From Nitriliruptoraceae bacterium (GTDB lineage: Bacteria > Actinomycetota > Nitriliruptoria > Nitriliruptorales > Nitriliruptoraceae): a stretch of 5,379 nucleotides of DNA. The position numbers were made by a program, and so were the translations under genes. The first letter of the stretch is position 1. The number at the start of each line of letters is the position of its first letter. The DNA is taken from the NCBI GenBank assembly GCA_007123425.1, contig SKLC01000189.1:1-5379 (forward strand), read 5' to 3'. Positions 1 to 5,012 of this stretch are shown here, piece after piece. The notes under the pieces are model-generated. The model ran no database searches. It was given only the letters and a program-made list of their open reading frames with translations, and was not told where the DNA came from.

Positions 1-1222
1 AGCCGTCCTTGGCGAACACCAGCTGCGGGAACTGGTGCAGGTGCATCGGGTGCTCCTGCAGCCCCTCGTTGTAGTAGTGCAGCACCACCCAGTCGCCCTG
101 CTCGACCACGATCGGCTCGGTGCCCGGGAAGGACTTGCCGTTGAGGCTCAGGCCGATCGCGCCGGCGTCGTTGACGATCATGGGGATCTCGACGGCGATG
201 TCGAGATCGTCCTCGTCGGGGATCTCCCGGCCGCTGATGGTCTCGCCGTAGGGGATCGGGGTGTCGCCGACGATGAAGGCGCCGAACATGCCGTCGGGCA
301 GCTTGTGCTGGCCGTGGTGGTGGGGGTGGTACATCCCGATGGCCGGCTCGGTCGTGGTGAACTCGTAGACGAACTCCTCGCCCGGATCGATGGCGTCCTG
401 GGTGTAGGGCGCCACGCCGTCCTGGTCGTTGGGAACGCGCAGGCCGTGCCAGTGGACGTCGGTCTGCATCGGAAGGTGGTTCTCCACGATGACCTGCACG
501 TCGTCGCCGACGTCGGTGCGGATCACCGGCCCGGGGACCTGGCCGTTGTAGCCCCAGGCCTCCACGACGTCGCCGGGGGCGCGCTCCCACTCGAAGCGCT
601 CGGCGATGAGGCGGAACACCTTGGTGCCGTCCTCGAGGATCTCCTCGGGCTCGAGCTCCTGGTTGCCCTGGCCGTCGGTCTCGGCCGGGAACTCCAGCAT
701 CGAGTCGTGCATCGCCTGGTCGAGGGCGGCCCAGTCCCGCTCGTCGCCGTGGTCGTCGTGGCCCTCGTCCTCGCCCTCCGCCGCGGCCGGGGTCACCTCG
801 GCGTCGCCGCCGACGACCTCGAGCTCGCCGACCATGCCGGCGCTGTCGTGGCCGGAGACGGTGCAGATGACCTCGTAGGTGCCGGGCTCGAGCCCGTCGA
901 GCTCCAGGGTCGTGGCGTCGCCGGCGGAGAGCATCGGGGTCGCCACGTCGGTGTCGACCACGGCGAGGTCGTGCTCGGCGCTGCCGAGGTTGCTGACCTC
1001 GAGGGTGCCGCCCTCGGCCACGGTGATGGTCCCGGGGGAGATGTCGAACTCGCTGAGCTCGACCTCCACGCTCGCGGGGGCGCCGTCGCCGCCCGCGGCG
1101 GCCGGGGCGGCGTCGCTGGTGCCGCTGCCGGCGCTCACGATCAGCGCGCCGGCGGCCAGGACCAGGGCGACCACCGAGGCCACCCCGGTCGCGATCGCTC
1201 CGATCGTTCGTTCCTCGCTCAC
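1..1222 (-). CDS. Cupredoxin-fused two-domain multicopper oxidase (laccase-like), C-terminus outside window
   Basis: I translated the reverse strand from a GTG at 1222-1220, preceded by GAGGAGG (1234-1228) five bases upstream; 407 codons are visible. Residues 7-32 are a hydrophobic export signal or membrane anchor after a short charged N-terminus; there is no twin-arginine motif and no lipobox Cys. Residues 50-138 form a cupredoxin domain with a complete type 1 copper set: His84, Cys120, His125, Met130 (C-x4-H-x4-M). An acidic, His-containing linker (about 139-195) follows. The oxidase core then shows HWHG (257-260), YHPHHHG (298-304) and HPMHLH (391-396), which supply type 2/3 copper ligands and the first type 1 ligand. 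The spacing of the last two motifs (about 90 residues) fits two cupredoxin domains, not the three of classical laccases. Domain 1 has no type 1 Cys, which argues against NirK nitrite reductase. The C-terminal HCH...M motif, probably 70-90 residues further on, is missing because the window ends. The likely role is extracytoplasmic oxidation of copper, metal or organic substrates with reduction of O2 to water; the substrate is unknown. Confidence 0.9.
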   Translation of the reverse strand, partial: MSEERTIGAIATGVASVVALVLAAGALIVSAGSGTSDAAPAAAGGDGAPASVEVELSEFDISPGTITVAEGGTLEVSNLGSAEHDLAVVDTDVATPMLSAGDATTLELDGLEPGTYEVICTVSGHDSAGMVGELEVVGGDAEVTPAAAEGEDEGHDDHGDERDWAALDQAMHDSMLEFPAETDGQGNQELEPEEILEDGTKVFRLIAERFEWERAPGDVVEAWGYNGQVPGPVIRTDVGDDVQVIVENHLPMQTDVHWHGLRVPNDQDGVAPYTQDAIDPGEEFVYEFTTTEPAIGMYHPHHHGQHKLPDGMFGAFIVGDTPIPYGETISGREIPDEDDLDIAVEIPMIVNDAGAIGLSLNGKSFPGTEPIVVEQGDWVVLHYYNEGLQEHPMHLHQFPQLVFAKDG

Positions 1223-1227
1223 TGCTG

Positions 1228-1234
1228 CCTCCTC
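1228..1234 (-). promoter_or_regulatory. Ribosome binding site fixing the GTG start of the copper oxidase
   Basis: GAGGAGG on the minus strand is followed by a five-base spacer (CAGCA) and then GTG. It is a near-perfect Shine-Dalgarno match and decides the start, which places the hydrophobic N-terminal segment at residue 7. Confidence 0.8.
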
Positions 1235-1340
1235 GGCTGCGCACTCGGGGCTCGCCCCCGGGGCGCGGGGTGGGGACCCGGCGCACACGCTCGCCGGGGG
1301 ATGCGATGCGCATGCTGCGGGGTGGACGGCGCGGGTGACA

Positions 1341-1354
1341 GGGCGGCAGGTCCC
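1341..1354 (-). promoter_or_regulatory. Candidate DosR-box-like site upstream of the oxidase
   Basis: On the minus strand this reads GGGACCTGCCGCCC. Against the degenerate mycobacterial DosR pattern GGGACTTNNGNCCC it matches 9 of 11 informative positions, about 118 bp upstream of the oxidase start. It differs at two positions from a 14-mer at 5007-5020 upstream of the SRPBCC gene. In DNA this GC-rich such matches also arise by chance; 2085-2098 scores equally well at a gene's 3' end. Confidence 0.2.
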
Positions 1355-1456
1355 CAGCCGCAGGGCCTTTCGACCCCCGGTCTCCGGGCCCTTCGCGACT
1401 CACCGACGCGATCGGGGCCAGGGCGGGCCGTCCCCGCCGGTGGGACCGACGAGGTC

Positions 1457-1480
1457 GGGGCGGCCCGGTCGGGCCGCCCC
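1457..1480 (-). terminator. Strong GC hairpin 3' of the split-barrel gene, probable terminator
   Basis: GGGGCGGCCC (1457-1466) and GGGCCGCCCC (1471-1480) form a perfect 10-bp stem around a GGTC loop, extendable to 11 bp. It lies 26 bases after the stop codon of the minus-strand gene ending at 1507. No U-tract follows, which is common in high-GC actinobacterial terminators. It would separate this gene from the downstream oxidase, or only attenuate read-through. Confidence 0.6.
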
Positions 1481-1506
1481 GGTGGGGTGGGTGCGCGAGG
1501 TCGGGC

Positions 1507-1932
1507 TCAGTCGCTGCGCCGAAGCCGACGGCCCGAGATCTCCTCGGCCACGATCCGCAGCCAGGTCACGTCCTCGTGGTTCTGGACCGCCCAGCTGTCG
1601 AGCTCGGCCTCGAAGCGCGCGATCTCCTCGGCATCGTCCACGGGGACGGCGCGTCCGCGCACCAGCACGCTCCAGCCGGTGCCGCGGGCGGGGTCGTGCT
1701 CGTCGAGCTGGAAGGCGACGCTCTGCCCGTTGAGGACCGCGTCGGTCTTGCCGCCCGACAGGCTGCGCAGCACGACGCTGGGCCCGTCGACGAGGTGGTT
1801 GACCGGCACCACGGTGGGTCCGCCCGCCTCGAGATAGGCGAGCCGGCCGAGCGGCCGGCTTCGCAGCAGCGCCAGGCACTGGCTCAGGGAGAGGACCTCG
1901 AGACCGTGGCGGTCGGTGGGCTCGTTGCTCAT
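1507..1932 (-). CDS. Pyridoxamine 5'-phosphate oxidase family protein (FMN-type split barrel)
   Basis: The 141-residue protein belongs to the small flavin-binding split-barrel group (Pyridox_ox_2 / PF12900 type) by its pattern: a short N-terminal helix with LLRSRPLGRLAYL (22-34), the strand VVPVNHLVDG (41-50), the putative flavin-phosphate loop with Arg56, Ser58 and Lys62, and the signature TGWSVLVRGRA (85-95). Length is normal for the family. The ATG at 1932 has a GAGAGGAG site at 1949-1942 upstream. True PLP synthesis is unlikely, since this subgroup lacks the usual PdxH context; members more often bind FMN, F420 or heme, and the substrate is unknown. Proteins of this type occur in mycobacterial DosR regulons (Rv0080, from memory). 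Here the gene lies 186 bp downstream of a DosR-like regulator on the same strand, which suggests a regulon member induced at low O2 or by NO (inference). Confidence 0.85.
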   Translation of the reverse strand: MSNEPTDRHGLEVLSLSQCLALLRSRPLGRLAYLEAGGPTVVPVNHLVDGPSVVLRSLSGGKTDAVLNGQSVAFQLDEHDPARGTGWSVLVRGRAVPVDDAEEIARFEAELDSWAVQNHEDVTWLRIVAEEISGRRLRRSD

Positions 1933-2001
1933 GACGTCGGGCTCCTCTCGACGAACGACGTGCGCCCGCCACGCGGCGATCGAGGTTGCAGCATGCCGGC
2001 C

Positions 2002-2021
2002 GGGGGGCGGCGGGGGGAGGG
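2002..2021 (+). other. G-run tract upstream of the split-barrel gene
   Basis: Two runs of six G, one GG and one GGG lie within 20 bases, on the strand opposite the coding strand. A three-tetrad G-quadruplex lacks a fourth GGG run; a two-tetrad form is possible. In the transcript this would be a C-rich leader segment, beginning about 70 bases before the start codon. Confidence 0.3.
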
Positions 2022-2033
2022 CCTTATGGACCC
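2019..2033 (-). promoter_or_regulatory. Candidate promoter or regulator site of the split-barrel gene
   Basis: The minus strand reads GGGTCCATAAGGCCC, an imperfect inverted repeat around the only A/T-rich island in the gap, centred about 94 bp before the ATG. CATAAG within it matches four of six bases of TATAAT. Read on the plus strand, GGGCCTTATG resembles one half of a DosR box, but the spacing to the other half is one base too long. Either reading is weak. Confidence 0.3.
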
Positions 2034-2040
2034 GCCTCGA

Positions 2041-2090
2041 CGGGACGTTCGGGAGCGTCCCGCGGCGAGCTCGCCATGGCTCCCGGGACG
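2041..2090. repeat. Inverted-repeat cluster based on CGGGACG
   Basis: CGGGACG at 2041-2047 pairs with CGTCCCG at 2056-2062 (7-bp stem, 8-base loop). GGGAGC (2051-2056) can pair with GCTCCC (2079-2084), and GGCGAGCTCGCC (2064-2075) is a perfect 12-base palindrome. CGGGACG recurs at 2084-2090 and 2111-2117. The alternative pairings are mutually exclusive or pseudoknot-ordered. It could be a terminator region of the regulator, a regulator-binding array or both. Confidence 0.45.
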
Positions 2091-2104
2091 CCCGCCCCGC
2101 TCGC

Positions 2105-2120
2105 GACCGTCGGGACGGTC
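2105..2120 (-). terminator. Hairpin overlapping the regulator's stop codon, possible terminator
   Basis: GACCGT (2105-2110) and ACGGTC (2115-2120) form a 6-bp stem with a CGGG loop, extendable by one C-G pair. It includes two bases of the TGA stop (2121-2119 on the minus strand). There is no U-tract. A second stem follows at 2041-2062, so termination may involve both. Confidence 0.4.
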
Positions 2121-2760
2121 AGGCCTCGCCGCGCTCGACCTGGGTGTAGAAGACCGCCGCCTCGGTGCGCCGGTGCATCCCGAGCTTGGCCAGCAGGTTG
2201 GACACGTAGTTCTTGACCGTCTTCTCCGCCAGGTGCAGCTGATCGGCGATCTGGCGGTTGGTCAGGCCCTCGGCGATGAGGCTGAGGATGCGCCGCTCCT
2301 GCTCGGTGAGGCTCTTCAGGCGCGGGTCCTCCTCGTCGCCGCGCCGCAGCCGCTCGAGGACCTTGCCGGTCAGCGTGGGGTCGAGCAGCGAGTCGCCGGC
2401 CGCCACCCGCCGGATCGCGTCGACCACGTCCTGGCCGCGCACGTCCTTGAGCAGGTAGCCCGCCGCGCCGGCCATGATCGCGTCGAACAGCGCCTCGTCG
2501 TCGCTGAACGAGGTCAGCATCAGGCACCCGATCCGGGGGTCGCGGGCCCGGACCTCGCGGCAGACCTCGACGCCGTTGCCGTCGGGCAGCCGCACGTCGA
2601 GGACCGCGACGTCGGGATTGTGCTCGGCGATGCCGGCCAGGGCCATGCCCGCCGTGGACGCCTCGCCGACGACGTCGAGATCGTCCTCGGCCTCGATCAG
2701 CTCCTTGAGGCCGCGACGCACCACCTCGTGGTCGTCGAGCAGGAACACGCGGGTGGTCAC
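2119..2760 (-). CDS. devR: DevR/DosR-like NarL/FixJ family response regulator
   Basis: The 213-residue cytoplasmic transcription factor has a receiver domain (about 1-120) and a LuxR-type helix-turn-helix (about 148-210). The receiver shows the acid pair Asp9/Asp10, phosphoacceptor Asp55 in VLDVRLPDGNG, Thr83 and Lys105. It aligns almost without gaps, with a one-residue offset, to the Mycobacterium tuberculosis DevR sequence as I remember it. The DNA-contact residues reported for DosR (Lys179, Lys182, Asn183) appear as Lys180, Lys183 and Asn184 in LAEKTVKNYVS; the threonines equivalent to Thr198 and Thr205 are also present (199, 206). The start is GTG at 2760-2758, with AAGGA (2772-2768) seven bases upstream. 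It should be activated by the divergent kinase and switch on hypoxia/NO-response genes. In mycobacteria devR and devS are co-transcribed; here they diverge. Confidence 0.93.
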   Translation of the reverse strand: MTTRVFLLDDHEVVRRGLKELIEAEDDLDVVGEASTAGMALAGIAEHNPDVAVLDVRLPDGNGVEVCREVRARDPRIGCLMLTSFSDDEALFDAIMAGAAGYLLKDVRGQDVVDAIRRVAAGDSLLDPTLTGKVLERLRRGDEEDPRLKSLTEQERRILSLIAEGLTNRQIADQLHLAEKTVKNYVSNLLAKLGMHRRTEAAVFYTQVERGEA

Positions 2761-2791
2761 GTTCCGGTCCTTCGGTCGGGTCCGATCCCCA

Positions 2792-2797
2792 AGGCTA
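2792..2797 (-). promoter_or_regulatory. -10 element of the regulator promoter, overlapping the kinase -10
   Basis: The minus strand reads TAGCCT, again TANNNT. It shares the TA of the CTAG core (2795-2798) with the plus-strand hexamer. The predicted start near 2785 leaves a leader of about 25 bases carrying AAGGA. The two promoters cannot easily be occupied together. Confidence 0.5.
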
Positions 2798-2801
2798 GAC
2801 T
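2796..2801 (+). promoter_or_regulatory. -10 element of the sensor kinase promoter
   Basis: TAGACT fits the actinobacterial TANNNT pattern. The expected transcription start is near 2808, giving a leader of about 29 bases that contains the ribosome binding site at 2823-2827. I find no good TTGACA-like -35 at 17-19 bp spacing, which would suit a promoter that needs an activator. Confidence 0.6.
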
Positions 2802-2836
2802 CTCGGGGATCGTTCGCGCGTCAGGAGCCGGCACAC

Positions 2837-4402
2837 ATGCACGACGCCCGGCTTACGCGTCTGCTGGACGCGGTGCTCGCGGTCGCGGGCGACCTCGACC
2901 TCGAGACGGTGCTCGGCCGTGTGGTCGACGCCGCCTGCGTGCTCGTCGACGCGCGCTATGGCGCCCTCGGCGTGATCGGCCCGGACGAGCAGCTGACGGC
3001 CTTCGTCCACCGGGGCATCGACGACGAGACGGCCTCGACGATCGGGCGGCTGCCCGAGGGCCGGGGCATCCTCGGGCTGCTGATCGACGAGCCCACGCCG
3101 CTGCGCCTCGACGACCTGAGCCGACACCCGGCCTCCTACGGCTTCCCGGCGCACCACCCCCCGATGCACGCCTTCCTCGGTACCCCCATCCGGGTCGGCG
3201 AGCGCGTGTTCGGCAACCTCTACCTCACCGAGAAGGTGGGGGGCGGCGCGTTCACCCCGGAGGACGAGGAGCTGGTGGTGGGCCTGGCGGCCGTCGCCGG
3301 CGCGGCGATCGAGAACGCCCGCCTCTACGAGGACCTGCGCGCCCGGCAGGTGTGGCGGGACGCCGTCCTGGAGGTCTCCACGGCGGTGCTCGCTGGCGAC
3401 CCCACCTCCGCGGTGCGGGACCGCGTCACCGAGCTGGCCTCGCAGCTGCTGCGCGGCGAGGGGGCCTGCATCGTCGAGGGCTATGACGAGACCGGGATCT
3501 GGGTCCTCTCCAGCTGCGGGCCGCGCGGGCCCGCCCCCGGCTTTCTTCCCGGCCGCGAGCGGCCCTGTGTGCAGGCCATGGCAGCGGAGTCCGTGCTGGT
3601 CGTCGACGACGACCCGGTCCTCGGGGGCCGGGCCGCCTGGGCTCCGCTGCGCGACCGGGACGCTGCGCAGGCCGCGCTGGGTGTGGCGCTGCCCGACAGC
3701 ATCGGGGAGCAGCAGGAGCAGCTGCTGTACTCCTTCGCCGCGCAGGCGAGCCTGTCGCTGGCCCACGAGCGCGCCCAGGCCGACCTGCACCGCCTGTCGC
3801 TGCTCGAGGACCGCGAGCGCATCGGCCGCGACCTGCACGACACCGTCATCCAGCGGCTGTTCGCCACCGGCCTGTCGCTGCAGGCGGCTGTGCGGCGGGC
3901 CGAGGACCGCCCGGAGCTCGCCGAGCGGCTCGATCGCGCCGTGGACGACATCGACGAGATCGTGCGCGAGATCCGCTCGACGATCTTCGCTCTGCAGTCG
4001 CGCGGCGGCCAGGATCGGGGCCTGCGCGGCGACGTGCTCGACGTCGTCGACGAGCTCTCGCCCCTGCTGCCGAGCTCCCCCCGGGTCCGGTTCGACGGGG
4101 CCATCGACGCGCTGGTTCCCGAGCGGATCGCCGAGGCGGTCGTGCCCGTGGTGCGGGAGGCGCTGACCAACGTGGCCAAGCACGCAGAGGCCCGCGAGGT
4201 CGAGCTCGAGCTGTCGGTCGACGTCCACGAGCTGCGCATCCGCGTCGCCGACGACGGCCGGGGCCTGCCGCCTCGCATGTCGGGGGGCTTCGGCCTGGGC
4301 AACCTGCGGCGTCGCGCCGCCGACCTCGGGGGCAAGGCCGTCATCGCCGAGCGGGGCGAGGTGGGCGGCACGGTCGTCGACTGGACCGTGCCGCTGCTGT
4401 AG
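2837..4402 (+). CDS. devS: DevS/DosT-like GAF-GAF heme sensor histidine kinase
   Basis: The 521-residue protein has no membrane segment. ATG at 2837 is chosen because AGGAG (2823-2827) lies nine bases upstream; longer in-frame extensions run antisense through the regulator gene and look non-native. GAF-1 (about 10-165) aligns with the heme domain of M. tuberculosis DosS: RHPASYGFPAHHPPM gives His107, equivalent to heme ligand His149, and Tyr129 matches distal Tyr171. GAF-2 spans about 175-310. HisKA_3 follows, with DRERIGRDLHDTVIQR and phospho-acceptor His334. The ATPase domain shows Asn445 (N box, EALTNVAKHA), DDGRG at 472-476 and GLGNL at 486-490. Gly45 stands where DosS has Glu87, as in DosT. 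The protein starts about 42 residues later than DosS. It likely senses O2, NO or CO through heme and phosphorylates Asp55 of the divergent regulator. Gas ligands and partner are inferred from the family. Confidence 0.92.
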   Translation: MHDARLTRLLDAVLAVAGDLDLETVLGRVVDAACVLVDARYGALGVIGPDEQLTAFVHRGIDDETASTIGRLPEGRGILGLLIDEPTPLRLDDLSRHPASYGFPAHHPPMHAFLGTPIRVGERVFGNLYLTEKVGGGAFTPEDEELVVGLAAVAGAAIENARLYEDLRARQVWRDAVLEVSTAVLAGDPTSAVRDRVTELASQLLRGEGACIVEGYDETGIWVLSSCGPRGPAPGFLPGRERPCVQAMAAESVLVVDDDPVLGGRAAWAPLRDRDAAQAALGVALPDSIGEQQEQLLYSFAAQASLSLAHERAQADLHRLSLLEDRERIGRDLHDTVIQRLFATGLSLQAAVRRAEDRPELAERLDRAVDDIDEIVREIRSTIFALQSRGGQDRGLRGDVLDVVDELSPLLPSSPRVRFDGAIDALVPERIAEAVVPVVREALTNVAKHAEAREVELELSVDVHELRIRVADDGRGLPPRMSGGFGLGNLRRRAADLGGKAVIAERGEVGGTVVDWTVPLL

Positions 4403-4422
4403 CGCCGTCAGGCCAGCGGCGC
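4402..4422. terminator. Possible bidirectional terminator between convergent stops
   Basis: GCGCCG (4402-4407) and CGGCGC (4417-4422) form a 6-bp stem with a 9-base loop. The kinase stop (TAG, 4400-4402) and the convergent gene's stop (4410-4408) touch or lie inside it. No T-tract is seen on either side, so the two transcripts may overlap at their 3' ends. Confidence 0.4.
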
Positions 4423-4956
4423 GCGCTCGTCGTGCTCCGTGGTCGCTGTCGGCGCGTCCTTGTCCTCCTCCTCCTCCTCGGGGATCACCAGGTCCGCGGT
4501 CAGCAGCGACTCGGCGGATAGGCGCGCGGCGATGTCGGCCAGCAGGCGCTCTACCGTGACGCGGGCCACCCGCTGCAGCCCGAGGCTGTCCAGCGCCGAG
4601 CCCATGGGGCCGCCCGGCGCCTCGTACCGGGCGTCGAGCACGACCGTGACCACCCCCTCGAGCACATGCAGGCCGAGCTCCCCCTCGAGGGAGGGCAGGA
4701 AGCGCTCCAGGGCGTCCTCCTGGGCGATCGGCTGCCACGACAGGCTGCGCCACTGGCTGCCACCGGCCCGCCACGGGGCGCCCAGGTGGCAGTCGACCTG
4801 GCGGCTGAGCTGGCCGGCGCGGACCGTGATGGCCCAGCGGTCGGGGCCCGTCCGGCGGGCGTCGGGCAGCCAGCGTGTGGGATCGCCGACGAAGGCACGG
4901 CGCAGGGCCGTGGGATCACCGGGGACGGGCAGGAACGCGCGTACCGATCGGGTCAT
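4408..4956 (-). CDS. SRPBCC (START-like) family protein with acidic tail
   Basis: The 182-residue protein starts at ATG 4956, six bases after GGAGG (4967-4963); a longer in-frame extension upstream is rejected for that reason. The body (1-150) has the look of small actinobacterial SRPBCC proteins: an N-terminal strand, 'F-x-DPTRWLPDA' (22-33), a central Trp-rich strand pair (WRSLSWQP, 69-76), FLPSLEGELGLHVL (86-99), LDARYEAPGGPMGSALD (107-123), and a long C-terminal helix (about 125-150). This fold encloses a hydrophobic cavity for lipids or other small ligands; no ligand can be named. Residues 159-182 are an acidic, probably disordered tail encoded partly by a GAG repeat. No signal peptide is seen, so it is cytoplasmic. 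It faces the sensor kinase tail to tail. Family assignment is moderate; it could be left as a conserved hypothetical. Confidence 0.65.
   Translation of the reverse strand: MTRSVRAFLPVPGDPTALRRAFVGDPTRWLPDARRTGPDRWAITVRAGQLSRQVDCHLGAPWRAGGSQWRSLSWQPIAQEDALERFLPSLEGELGLHVLEGVVTVVLDARYEAPGGPMGSALDSLGLQRVARVTVERLLADIAARLSAESLLTADLVIPEEEEEDKDAPTATTEHDERAPLA
4464..4479 (-). repeat. GAG trinucleotide tract in the SRPBCC gene
   Basis: Five consecutive GAG codons on the minus strand encode Glu160-Glu164 in the acidic tail. It is a short microsatellite; slippage by one unit would change tail length without breaking the frame. Confidence 0.6.
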
Positions 4957-4976
4957 GTCACACCTCCACGTGCGCA

Positions 4977-4982
4977 ACGGTA
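4977..4982 (-). promoter_or_regulatory. Candidate -10 element of the SRPBCC gene
   Basis: TACCGT on the minus strand fits TANNNT. The transcript would start near 4970, giving a leader of about 14 bases that just includes GGAGG at 4967-4963. There is no clear -35, consistent with need for an activator or with a chance match. Confidence 0.35.
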
Positions 4983-5012
4983 CGACCCCCGCGGTGCCCG
5001 GCAGCAGGGCAG

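Larger units (their letters stand above)
1223..1506. other. 284-bp intergenic region upstream of the oxidase: no TA step, no sigma-70 type promoter visible
   Basis: I see no gene here. The region holds the hairpin at 1457-1480 and a self-complementary octamer ATGCGCAT at 1306-1313. It contains no TA dinucleotide on either strand, so no TANNNT -10 element can exist. The oxidase is therefore either read through from the upstream gene, past the hairpin, or uses an alternative sigma factor. A DosR-box-like 14-mer lies at 1341-1354. Confidence 0.7.
1933..2118. other. 186-bp intergenic region between regulator and split-barrel gene
   Basis: No gene is seen. In gene order on the minus strand it holds a hairpin at the regulator's stop (2105-2120), a cluster of inverted repeats built on CGGGACG (2041-2090), an isolated A/T patch (2022-2029) containing the only TA step of the region, and a G-run tract (2002-2021). 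Confidence 0.7.
2783..2812. promoter_or_regulatory. Inverted-repeat operator candidate in the kinase/regulator promoter
   Basis: CGATCCCC (2783-2790) and GGGGATCG (2805-2812) are perfect 8-bp inverted arms with a 14-bp spacer, 22 bp centre to centre, or two helical turns. The spacer contains both divergent -10 elements, so a dimer bound here would control both genes at once. The candidate ligand is the neighbouring regulator (autoregulation), but the arms are not GGGAC, so another repressor is possible. Confidence 0.55.

Noticed and set aside
1306..1313. ATGCGCAT palindrome upstream of the oxidase as an operator
   Set aside because: Eight bases only, with no second copy or promoter nearby.
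1421..1434. GGG...GTCCC 14-mer as a further DosR box
   Set aside because: Only 8 of 14 positions match, and it lies beside a terminator stem; it illustrates the chance background.
35..1837. Very long plus-strand open frame (600 codons) antisense to the copper oxidase and split-barrel gene
   Set aside because: Its translation is low-complexity Val/Gly/Ala/Asp sequence with no domain. It exists because GC-rich codons leave few stops on the opposite strand; the minus strand carries clear copper-site motifs.
2474..2836. In-frame upstream extension of the kinase
   Set aside because: It would run antisense through the regulator's start and across the shared promoter. Its residues do not resemble the DosS N-terminus, and ATG 2837 has a good AGGAG.
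1576..3486. Plus-strand open frame (636 codons) crossing the regulator and running into the kinase
   Set aside because: It is antisense to the regulator and out of frame with the kinase, with no recognisable domain or ribosome site.
2795..4774. Long minus-strand open frame opposite the kinase
   Set aside because: A compositional shadow; the plus strand has full histidine-kinase motifs.
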